64,000 bases of DNA from Alteribacter aurantiacus DSM 18675 (GTDB taxonomy: Bacteria; Bacillota; Bacilli; Bacillales; Salisediminibacteriaceae), in NCBI RefSeq assembly GCF_000429705.1, contig NZ_KE386941.1, positions 1,302,001 to 1,366,000 of the forward strand. The letters run 5' to 3'. The position numbers and the translations under genes were made by a program. How positions within the stretch are numbered: position 1 is the first letter of the stretch; every line of letters begins with the position of its first letter. Under the pieces are notes generated by a model. That model saw only the letters and a program-made list of their open reading frames with translations, searched no databases and had not been told where the DNA came from. Shown in pieces: positions 17,214 through 24,870 of the stretch.

Positions 17214-19034
17214 TTATCCTACATCATTTAATACTTTAAACTGTGCTTTAACTAGATCATAATATTCGCCTTTTTGATTCATCAATTCTTCATGATTTCC
17301 TTGCTCCAATATGTTACCGTGCTCTAACACAATAATGTTGTCTGCTTCTCGAATCGTTGAGAGTCTGTGGGCAATCATGATGGCGGTTCTTCCATGGAGA
17401 AGACGCTTTAAAGCGGATTGAATCACTTGTTCGGTTTCCGTATCAATGGAAGCCGTTGCTTCATCAAGAATGAGGATCTGAGGGTCAGCTAAGAGCGCTC
17501 GGGCAAATGAAATGAGCTGTCTTTCACCGACAGATAAAACATTTCCTCTTTCTTCTACTTCTGTTTCATATCCGTTTTTTAATTGTTGGATAAACCGATC
17601 CGCACCAACAGTTTTTGCGGCCTCAATGACTTCTTCGTCCGTTGCGTCGGGTTTACCGAATCGAATGTTCTCCATGATTGTACCGGAGAAGATAAATGTG
17701 TCTTGTAAAACAATACTTACCTTTTTTCGTAAACTATTTAATGTAACATCTCTTAAATCGTGTCCATCGATCGTCACTTTTCCGGAAGTCGGATCGTAAA
17801 AGCGACTGATCAAATTGACGATCGTCGTCTTTCCACTTCCCGTATGCCCTACAAGTGCTACCGTCTCGCCACTATTGATCGTCAAGCTAATCTTGTTTAA
17901 CGCTTTACGGTCCTCGTTGTATGCGAATTCCACATCATGAAAACGAATATCTCCACCGATGTAGTTCAGTTTTTTTGCACCTGCACGTTCCGGTACGCTT
18001 GGCTGTTCATCCAAGAATTCGAAAATTCGTTCGGATGACGCCATTCCCATAAGGAGTTGACTGTACACTTGACCAAGTCTTGAAATTGGCTCCCAAAACA
18101 TTCCGATGTAAATGGCAAATGCCACAAATTCACCTATTGAAAGGGACCCCGCTTGAATGAGTGTCACACCATACCATAAGAGGACTGCCGTTCCAATCGC
18201 TCCGCTAATTTCAACAAAAGGACGGAACAAAGCGTTCTTTTGTGAAGCATTTCGCCATGCTTCATAGTTATCACTATTCATGTTGTGAAAGAAACCGATG
18301 TTTTCTTTTTCCTGTGTATACGATTGTGTCACACGAATCCCTTGAATGCTTTCATTTAAATGAGAATTGATATGAGATTGTTTAATCCTCACATGTTGCC
18401 AAGATCTTCGAATGTTTCGTCTGAGCTTAGTAGAAATCAAGAACATAATTGGCAAAACAATCATAATAGCCAACGTTAATTCCGGGCTGATCATAAATAA
18501 TAATACAATAATCCCGATCAACATAATTAAATCCATTAACAGGTTAATAACCCCGTTTGTGAACAGCTCCTGTAAAGAGTTAACATCGTTTGTAATCCTC
18601 ACAAGGATCGATCCGGCAGATCGTTGATCAAAAAAACGATGGGATAAGCGTTGAATGTGATCGAACAAACTTTTTCTGAGGTCAAAGATAACCAGCTGAC
18701 CGAGTTTGTTCATAAACCTAATTCGAAAAAAGTTACCAATCCAAGACAGCACATACAATCCAGCAATAATCGCAACCATTAGCCACAGGTAATTGAGATC
18801 CCCTTGCTCAATAATATTATCCAAAGCGTACGTCCCGATTAAAAGTGGTGTTAGTAGCCGAACCGCTGTTGAGACTATCATGGAAAGGATCGCAAGGGGA
18901 AGTAGATTGGTCGAATAAGGCTTCATGTATGCGAGTAGTCGGCTCATTTGTAACCAGTTAAATGGTTTTTCAATCGCTTGATCAGTGGAATAGTGGAAAC
19001 GTTTTAACGTGCGGTCGTCCTGTTTTTCTGCCAT
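17214..19034 (-). CDS. ABC exporter half-transporter, subunit 2 (YknV/YfiC-like)
   Basis: Type IV ABC exporter half (TMD-NBD), predicted to form a heterodimer with the upstream gene and export drugs or lipids. 606 aa: an N-terminal cytoplasmic extension of about 35 residues, six membrane helices (about 40-320) and an NBD with Walker A GHTGSGKTT, Q-loop VLQDTF, signature LSVGERQ (degenerate against LSGGQ), Walker B ILILDEATASID with the catalytic Glu, and H-loop IAHR. So this subunit has intact Walker B chemistry but a poor signature, the reverse of its partner. ATG at 19034 follows GAGGAGGTGA; the gap to the partner is 15 nt. Substrate unknown. Confidence 0.9.
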   Translation of the reverse strand: MAEKQDDRTLKRFHYSTDQAIEKPFNWLQMSRLLAYMKPYSTNLLPLAILSMIVSTAVRLLTPLLIGTYALDNIIEQGDLNYLWLMVAIIAGLYVLSWIGNFFRIRFMNKLGQLVIFDLRKSLFDHIQRLSHRFFDQRSAGSILVRITNDVNSLQELFTNGVINLLMDLIMLIGIIVLLFMISPELTLAIMIVLPIMFLISTKLRRNIRRSWQHVRIKQSHINSHLNESIQGIRVTQSYTQEKENIGFFHNMNSDNYEAWRNASQKNALFRPFVEISGAIGTAVLLWYGVTLIQAGSLSIGEFVAFAIYIGMFWEPISRLGQVYSQLLMGMASSERIFEFLDEQPSVPERAGAKKLNYIGGDIRFHDVEFAYNEDRKALNKISLTINSGETVALVGHTGSGKTTIVNLISRFYDPTSGKVTIDGHDLRDVTLNSLRKKVSIVLQDTFIFSGTIMENIRFGKPDATDEEVIEAAKTVGADRFIQQLKNGYETEVEERGNVLSVGERQLISFARALLADPQILILDEATASIDTETEQVIQSALKRLLHGRTAIMIAHRLSTIREADNIIVLEHGNILEQGNHEELMNQKGEYYDLVKAQFKVLNDVG

Positions 19035-19049
19035 GAAATCACCTCCTCG

Positions 19050-20804
19050 TTATTTGGCTTCCTGTAATACAGCATGGCGGTCTTTAAATTGGATATCATA
19101 AATGCGGCGGTATTGCCCGTTTTCGTTTGTAAGCAGGTCATCGTGTGTGCCTCTTTCTGCAACTTCCCCGTCTTCTAATACAAGAATTTCATCTGCATGC
19201 ATGAGTGATGAAATACGATGGGCAATGATAAACGTGGTTCTCCCTTTCATCACTTCACGGAACGCAGCTTGTATTTTTGATTCTGTTTCCATATCTACTG
19301 CACTGGTAGCATCATCCAAAATAAGGATAGAAGGATCGATACAAATCGCTCGCGCAATGGCAATCCTCTGCTTTTGTCCACCTGAAAGTCCCATTCCTCG
19401 CTCACCTAAAACGGTGTCGTAGCCGTCGGGCATCTCCATAATAAAATCATGTGCTTGAGCTCGCTTAGCTGCGTCGATGATGTCTTCCATTGTCGCATAA
19501 GGAAGTCCATAAGAAATATTGTCCTTAATGGAGCTTGAGAATAAAAACGATTCTTGCAAAACAACGCCAATGTTTTTTCTTAATGATTTTAATGAGTAGC
19601 TATCAATCGGTCTTCCGTCAATCTTAATCGTGCCTCTGTCAGGCTCGTAAAAGCGAGAGATCAATTGGGTTACAGACGTCTTTCCTGATCCGGTAGCACC
19701 AATTAGTCCAATTGTTTTGCCTGACTCGGCAAAAAATGTTACATCCTTTAATGCTAGTTCCTCTTCTTCATCGTATCGATGACTTACATGGTCAAAACTC
19801 ACATTTCCTTTTAGACGATCAATTGTGATGGCCCCTGGTTTATCCATGATATCTTCATCCTCATCAAGGACTTGTAGAAGACGTTCTCCAGATGCTTTTG
19901 ATTGACTGAATGTATTTACGATAAATCCTAAGTTCATAAGTGGCCCGATGATATACCAAACAAGACTGAAGAAAGCAACTAATACACCGGGTTGGATTAC
20001 CCCGTTAATGACAAGCCAACCTCCGTAACCAAGGAGAACTACAACCGAAATTTGTCCAATTAATTCCATCAAAGGGAAGTATTTCGCCCAAATGTTGGCT
20101 GTGAATACATACTTATCTTTGTAGTCGGCATTCTTACTATCAAAGCGCCCCATCTCAAAATCTTCTTTTGAAAGAGACTTTACTGTGTTCATGCCACTAA
20201 TATTTTCTTGGACTTTGGTTGTCATCCCTGCAAATGATTTTCGGATATCTGTAAATGCCGGATGCACTTTTTTATCAAACTGGTAAACCGTCACAATAAG
20301 AAACGGCATCGAAGCTAATGTGATTAAGGCTAAGGAAGGACTGTAATAAAACATAATTCCCATACTTAATCCAACGAGCATCGTTAAGTTAATAAGTTGT
20401 GCGAATCCGAAAGACAAAAAGAAACGGAATCCCTCTACATCTGCCGTCAATCGTGACATGAGGTCCCCCGTTCTTGCGTTATCATAATATCGAAACGGCA
20501 AGTATTGAAGCTTTCGGTATAAGGCATCTCTAAGCTCGTAGACTGCCTTGATTCCGAACAAATCACCTAAGTACTGATGAAAGTACGTAGCAACTGCTTT
20601 TATCGCCATTAAAATAAAGAATCCTAGAGCCACATACGGGACAAGCTCATAATTTCCGGCAAGAACAACATTATCAATCGTGAATTGCAAAATGATAGGA
20701 TAAGCAACTGTGATCCCTGACACAAAAAGTAAAAATAAAATAGACAGGAAAAAGTACCCTTTATATGGCCAATAGAACTCCTTTAAGCGTTTAAACGTAT
20801 TCAC
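19050..20804 (-). CDS. ABC exporter half-transporter, subunit 1 (YknU/YfiB-like)
   Basis: First half of the heterodimeric exporter. 584 aa: six membrane helices (about 15-310), then an NBD with Walker A GATGSGKTS, Q-loop VLQESF, canonical signature LSGGQKQR, Walker B ILILDDATSAVD in which Asp replaces the catalytic Glu, and H-loop IAHR. Asp at this position marks the degenerate ATP site of asymmetric exporters such as BmrCD and TM287/288. Start is GTG at 20804, with GGGGGTGA 7 nt upstream. It is preceded by a 380-bp leader with possible regulatory structure. Confidence 0.9.
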   Translation of the reverse strand: MNTFKRLKEFYWPYKGYFFLSILFLLFVSGITVAYPIILQFTIDNVVLAGNYELVPYVALGFFILMAIKAVATYFHQYLGDLFGIKAVYELRDALYRKLQYLPFRYYDNARTGDLMSRLTADVEGFRFFLSFGFAQLINLTMLVGLSMGIMFYYSPSLALITLASMPFLIVTVYQFDKKVHPAFTDIRKSFAGMTTKVQENISGMNTVKSLSKEDFEMGRFDSKNADYKDKYVFTANIWAKYFPLMELIGQISVVVLLGYGGWLVINGVIQPGVLVAFFSLVWYIIGPLMNLGFIVNTFSQSKASGERLLQVLDEDEDIMDKPGAITIDRLKGNVSFDHVSHRYDEEEELALKDVTFFAESGKTIGLIGATGSGKTSVTQLISRFYEPDRGTIKIDGRPIDSYSLKSLRKNIGVVLQESFLFSSSIKDNISYGLPYATMEDIIDAAKRAQAHDFIMEMPDGYDTVLGERGMGLSGGQKQRIAIARAICIDPSILILDDATSAVDMETESKIQAAFREVMKGRTTFIIAHRISSLMHADEILVLEDGEVAERGTHDDLLTNENGQYRRIYDIQFKDRHAVLQEAK

Positions 20805-21142
20805 CGTTCGTCACCCCCTGGTTATTTTTCTGAATTTTTTAAAGAAACGTAACATTACTAATATATCGGTTTCCGAAATATATAGCGATTCGATTTTACG
20901 GTTGATTACCGCTATTTTCGCACATTTTTATGGGTTAATCTTTCCCTTACTCTGTTTTTATCATGATTACTCTTTTTTTCACCTCCTTGTATGAATTGGT
21001 ATTATTAACCCTACGTATTGAACGAAGCTACTCACAGAAAATGCTGGAATTGTTTATCATTCTCCTTGGAGTCTCGCCCCCCCTCTGATTCAACTTTTCT
21101 TATATAAGAAGAACAACACTTCCGAGAGAGCGATCGAAAAAG
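20805..21142. other. Leader region upstream of the ABC exporter genes
   Basis: About 340 bp between the methyltransferase terminator and the first ABC gene. On the minus strand I see AAGGAGGTG near 20985-20993 followed by a very short frame (GTG at 20985 or ATG at 20964, ending TAA near 20951). Downstream lie several inverted repeats, the clearest an imperfect ATATCGG/CCGAAATAT palindrome at 20859-20884. This may be a translated leader, but no clean terminator follows it. No larger gene is present. Confidence 0.4.
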
Positions 21143-21179
21143 AAAAAACGCCTTCCTAAATTAATGTAAGAAGACGTTT
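21143..21179 (-). terminator. Terminator at the end of the pyr operon and methyltransferase
   Basis: Ten-pair stem (21146-21155 with 21170-21179, one G-T pair) with a 14-nt loop, followed by six T on the minus strand. It is the first terminator seen after pyrE, so the methyltransferase gene lies inside the pyr transcript. Confidence 0.8.
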
Positions 21180-21185
21180 CCCTTA

Positions 21186-21839
21186 TTATGCATTAACCCC
21201 TGTCGTAATGAGTGCCAAACCGTCAAGATGGCGCTCGTGGTGCACATCGCGCCACCCGCACGCCGTCATGATCCTGCTCAATTCATCTTCTTGAAATCGG
21301 TGGCGATGCTCTGCGACCTTTCCCCATTGTAAAAGAAACTCCTGCTCGACCCCACTCAAGTTATACTGAGTACAATAATCATTAGCTCTTTTCAAGCTGT
21401 TCTCGTAAGAAGGGTTTAAAAGAGCGATTCTACCTTTCGTTACGCGTGCAATCTCTTTGAGTACTTTTTTCGGATCGGGCATTAAAAAAAGCACACAGGC
21501 ACTAATGGTAAGATCAAATTCATCTTCATTAAATGGAAGAGCTTCCGCATCAGCCGTTAAAAACGTTGCATTATGTCCTCTACCGAGTCCTTCAAAGAGC
21601 TTCTGGCTTTTTGAAATCATACGAGAGCTTAAGTCCACTCCAGTAACAATACTCGTACCACTCTGACATCTCATTAACAGCCTGCCAGTACCACACCCAA
21701 CATCCAATACATGTTTGTTTTCCCAGGATCCTGTTCTCTTTACAAGCTCTTCATGTAGCCCGGAAAGCCATGTTGTTTGCGCCATACGATCAAAAAAATC
21801 GACCCGTTCGTCAAATTCACCACTTGAAAACTTTCTCAT
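21186..21839 (-). CDS. Class I SAM-dependent methyltransferase of unknown substrate
   Basis: Rossmann-fold methyltransferase (Methyltransf_11/25 type). SAM motif I is HVLDVGCGTGRLL (about residues 45-57), the acidic residue in TGVDLSSRMI follows, and the motif II/III region is LTISACVLFLMPDPKKVLKEIARVTKG. The N-terminus GEFDERVDFFDRMA resembles other small-molecule or tRNA-type class I enzymes, but the substrate cannot be read from the sequence. I chose ATG at 21839 (217 aa); a GTG at 21848 is also possible. It overlaps pyrE by 23 nt and precedes the operon terminator, so it is probably translated with pyrE. This neighbour is not part of the B. subtilis operon. Confidence 0.88.
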   Translation of the reverse strand: MRKFSSGEFDERVDFFDRMAQTTWLSGLHEELVKRTGSWENKHVLDVGCGTGRLLMRCQSGTSIVTGVDLSSRMISKSQKLFEGLGRGHNATFLTADAEALPFNEDEFDLTISACVLFLMPDPKKVLKEIARVTKGRIALLNPSYENSLKRANDYCTQYNLSGVEQEFLLQWGKVAEHRHRFQEDELSRIMTACGWRDVHHERHLDGLALITTGVNA

Positions 21840-22476
21840 TGGTATCACTCACTTCATGTTGTTGCGACCAGGTTTGGGGATCTTTTTGCCATTCCTTCAA
21901 CATCTCTTTTTCTCTTAGGTTCAAATCAGTTGCTTCCTCAATAAGGGTGTTGAAATTCGTAATGGTGTGGCAAGGCATATCGGCCTCAACAAAAAGGTCC
22001 TCGGCTCTCTTTAATCCGTATGTAAAGATTGCCGCTACACCTAACACATGAGCCCCTTCTTCTTTGAGGGCATTTGCTGCTTGAATGGAAGATCCGCCGG
22101 TCGAAATTAAATCTTCAATAACCACTACCCGATCTCCTTCTTGTAAACGCCCTTCAATTCTATTTCCTTTACCGTGACCTTTCGCTTTTGAGCGCACATA
22201 AACCATAGGTAAATCGAGAGCTTCCGCTACCCATGCCGCATGAGGGATCCCTGCCGTTGCCGTCCCTGCAACAGCAGTCACTTCTGGATAGTGGAGATTG
22301 ATAAGGTTTATAAACTCTCTTATTAACTCTTTTCTAACTTTCGGATAGGACATGGTAAGGCGATTATCACAATAGATTGGTGACTTTAACCCTGAGCTCC
22401 ACGTGAATGGGTTGGTCGGTTGTAAAGCTACTGCTCCAATTGTAAGCAAATGATTTGAGATTGTTTGATTGTTCAT
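21817..22476 (-). CDS. pyrE: Orotate phosphoribosyltransferase
   Basis: Forms OMP from orotate and PRPP, the fifth step of UMP synthesis. Seen: NPFTWSSGLKSPIYCDNRLTMSYP near the N-terminus, the flexible-loop Lys region YVRSKAKGHGKGNRIEG and the PRPP motif VVVIEDLISTGGSS. I start at ATG 22476, which overlaps the pyrF stop as ATGA and matches where relatives begin. An ATG at 22491 has its ribosome site too close. The 219-aa length is normal. The last 23 nt are shared with the methyltransferase gene. Confidence 0.96.
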   Translation of the reverse strand: MNNQTISNHLLTIGAVALQPTNPFTWSSGLKSPIYCDNRLTMSYPKVRKELIREFINLINLHYPEVTAVAGTATAGIPHAAWVAEALDLPMVYVRSKAKGHGKGNRIEGRLQEGDRVVVIEDLISTGGSSIQAANALKEEGAHVLGVAAIFTYGLKRAEDLFVEADMPCHTITNFNTLIEEATDLNLREKEMLKEWQKDPQTWSQQHEVSDTNEKVFKW

Positions 22477-23192
22477 GATCCACTTCCCCATTCCTTTTTG
22501 TACATTTGGTAGGCTTCTACTACATTTTCCGCCCTAGTAATTCCTCGTCCTACGACAATGGCTCCGGAACCGATTTGGTTTGCTTCACTAGGTGTGACTG
22601 TTCGGTGCTGATCATCTTTGGAGTCTGACAACAATCGAATACCCGGAGTAACAGTTAAAAAGTCAGGTCCCGACTCCTTAAGTATGTCTCCTACTTCTAA
22701 TGCCGAGCATACGACACCATCAAGACCGCTCTCTTGAGAAAGTTTGGCCAAATGAAGCACATGTTCGTTTAAGCCCAAGCCCATCTTTAGTTCATCAGAG
22801 ATCATGCGTGGTGTAGAGCTAGTCAAATGAGTCACTCCTATACAACGAGGCCTTACTTTACCTGACTCGGTTCCCTTTTCCAGACCTTCAATCGCTTTTT
22901 CCATCATTGTCTTCCCACCGAGTGCATGGACGTTTATAAGATCCACATTAAGCTTGGCGATATTTGTCATTGCTCGTTCTACAGTGGTAGGAATGTCGTG
23001 GAGCTTCAAATCGAGAAAGATTCTGTGGCCATCAGATTTTAACTCTTCGATTAAATCCGGACCTTCCCGGTAAAACAATTCCATCCCTACTTTTACAAAC
23101 AAACGTTCATTAAAATGGGATAAAAAAACGTTCACCTCAGTTCGATCAGGAAAATCCAAAGCAACAATTAACGGGTGGTCAGTGGTTGTAAT
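22473..23192 (-). CDS. pyrF: Orotidine 5'-phosphate decarboxylase, with non-canonical ATT start
   Basis: Decarboxylates OMP to UMP, the last step of the pathway. The catalytic Lys-Asp cluster is DLKLHDIPTT; the substrate-binding Asp is in PLIVALDF, a Lys in FVKVGMELFY, and the phosphate loop includes VTPGIRL and VVGRGIT. No ATG or GTG lies in frame before the conserved N-terminus, and the frame is closed by a TGA a few codons further up. The only TTG (23159) would delete the first beta strand (PLIVAL) and has no ribosome site. Starting at ATT (23192) gives 239 aa, the usual length, with GGAG 6 nt upstream; ATC at 23195 is an alternative. It overlaps pyrD by 25 nt. The product is certain, the start is not. 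Confidence 0.93.
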   Translation of the reverse strand: MTTTDHPLIVALDFPDRTEVNVFLSHFNERLFVKVGMELFYREGPDLIEELKSDGHRIFLDLKLHDIPTTVERAMTNIAKLNVDLINVHALGGKTMMEKAIEGLEKGTESGKVRPRCIGVTHLTSSTPRMISDELKMGLGLNEHVLHLAKLSQESGLDGVVCSALEVGDILKESGPDFLTVTPGIRLLSDSKDDQHRTVTPSEANQIGSGAIVVGRGITRAENVVEAYQMYKKEWGSGS

Positions 23193-24103
23193 GATGGTCT
23201 CCAGCTCCTTCCAGTTAATTCACCGATATGATCAACATGGTAGTCTTTAAGTTTTTCTTCCAGTTCTTCGATGATCGTTGGACATGCGAAGGGATCAACG
23301 AAGTTTTGTGTTCCTACAGCAACAGCGCTCGCTCCGGCCAAAATCAATTCAAGTGCATCGTCTGCGTTAGTAACTCCGCCCATCCCAATAATCGGAATGG
23401 ACACTTGTTGACTGACAGTGTAGATCATCCTCACTGCAACAGGTTTGATAGCTGAGCCTGACAATCCTCCCGTTTCATTGGCGAGAATGGGCTTGCCCGT
23501 TTTTAGATCAAGTCGCATTCCAAGAAGGGTATTGATCATACTTAATCCGTCTGCCCCACCTTCTTCAACTGCTTTAGCGATGGTGACAATATCTGTCACA
23601 TTCGGGCTAAGCTTTACATAAACCGGTACATGGCACACATCTTTCACTCTCGCTGTAAGCTCCTTTGCAATGTAGGGATCGGTGCCAAAAGCAATGCCTC
23701 CTTCTTTTACATTCGGGCATGAAATGTTCAATTCAACAGCTTTTACATTCGGGGCTTTGGATACTACTCTTGCCACGTCCATGTATTCCTCTATCGTATT
23801 ACCGGCAATATTCACGATGATTGGGACGTCAAAGCGTTCAAGCCATGGCAGCTCATTTTCCATTACAGACTCAAGACCTGGGTTTTGTAGGCCAATCGCA
23901 TTGAGCATCCCGCCCGGTGTTTCAGCAACACGCGGGGTAGGGTTTCCCCGTTTCATTAAAGGGCTTACCGCCTTTACACAAATGGCGCCGAGTTTGGATA
24001 GGTCGTAAAACTCACTGTATTCTTTTCCGAATCCGAAGCAGCCGGAAGCAGGCATGATCGGATTTTTCAAATCTAACCCCGGTAGTGATACGTTCATTTT
24101 CAT
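23168..24103 (-). CDS. pyrD: Dihydroorotate dehydrogenase B, catalytic subunit
   Basis: Class 1B FMN enzyme that oxidises dihydroorotate to orotate using NAD+ through the PyrK subunit. Seen: LDLKNPIMPASGCFGFGKEY, the substrate loop LNAIGLQNPG, active-site Cys in ELNISCPNVKEGG, and the FMN-phosphate region IIGMGGVTNADDALELILAGASAV. ATG at 24103 shares one base with the pyrK stop (TGATG) and has GGGGAGG 7 nt upstream. 311 aa, the normal length. Confidence 0.97.
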   Translation of the reverse strand: MKMNVSLPGLDLKNPIMPASGCFGFGKEYSEFYDLSKLGAICVKAVSPLMKRGNPTPRVAETPGGMLNAIGLQNPGLESVMENELPWLERFDVPIIVNIAGNTIEEYMDVARVVSKAPNVKAVELNISCPNVKEGGIAFGTDPYIAKELTARVKDVCHVPVYVKLSPNVTDIVTIAKAVEEGGADGLSMINTLLGMRLDLKTGKPILANETGGLSGSAIKPVAVRMIYTVSQQVSIPIIGMGGVTNADDALELILAGASAVAVGTQNFVDPFACPTIIEELEEKLKDYHVDHIGELTGRSWRPSLQPLTTR

Positions 24104-24870
24104 CAAACAACAACCTCCCCTGCTTTAAATACAGGACCGTCAGAACAGACTTTACGGTATCCAGCTTCATTTTTCATATCGCACACACAAGCAAGGCAGG
24201 CACCAATTCCACACCCCATCCGCTCTTCTAGTGAAAGAAAACCTGGAATAGGCATGTTTGACTCAATCGCCTTTAGCATAGGCCGAGGGCCGCATGCATA
24301 ATAGCAATCCCCCGTAAGTTGTTTTGCGCCAATCACATCGGTTACAAAGCCCATCTCTCCGTATGATCCATCTTCCGTTGCAACAAAGGTCGGACCTAGA
24401 CGAGAGAATTCTCTCTCATAGAAAACATCTTCTTTTGAGCGAAACCCGAGTACAGCAGTTACCGAGTGTCCTTTACTTGTTAGTTGCTTTGCAAGTTCGT
24501 AAAGAGGTGGAACCCCAATACCTCCACCTACTAAAAGACAGTGGGATTCACTCTTTAATTCTTCCATCGGAAACCCGTGACCAAGAGGACCTAGGACATT
24601 TACTCTCTCTCCCGGAAGCTTGTGACTCAATTTTTTCGTTCCGATCCCTTCAACTCGGTAAACCATCGTAAAGGTACGTTCATTAGTATCCACGCTACAA
24701 ATACTGATTGGTCGTCTGAGGGTAGGCTCAATTCCGTCTGTGACTTTCAAGTGTACGAATTGCCCAGGCTCATTCATAACACTTACGAGGTCACCTTTGA
24801 GTGAACACTCGTAAATGTTATTGGCAATGGTACGTTGACTCACCACTGTCATCGCTTCAACTTTCTTCAC
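24103..24870 (-). CDS. pyrK: Dihydroorotate dehydrogenase B, electron-transfer subunit
   Basis: FAD and 2Fe-2S subunit that passes electrons from PyrD to NAD+. Seen: the FAD-binding RRPISICSVD motif, the NAD-binding LLVGGGIGVPPLYELAKQL, and the C-terminal iron-sulfur ligands in MGCGIGACLACVCDM with the final Cys in RKVCSDGPVF. 255 aa. The start is GTG at 24870, overlapping the pyrAB stop as GTGA. Confidence 0.97.
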   Translation of the reverse strand: MKKVEAMTVVSQRTIANNIYECSLKGDLVSVMNEPGQFVHLKVTDGIEPTLRRPISICSVDTNERTFTMVYRVEGIGTKKLSHKLPGERVNVLGPLGHGFPMEELKSESHCLLVGGGIGVPPLYELAKQLTSKGHSVTAVLGFRSKEDVFYEREFSRLGPTFVATEDGSYGEMGFVTDVIGAKQLTGDCYYACGPRPMLKAIESNMPIPGFLSLEERMGCGIGACLACVCDMKNEAGYRKVCSDGPVFKAGEVVV

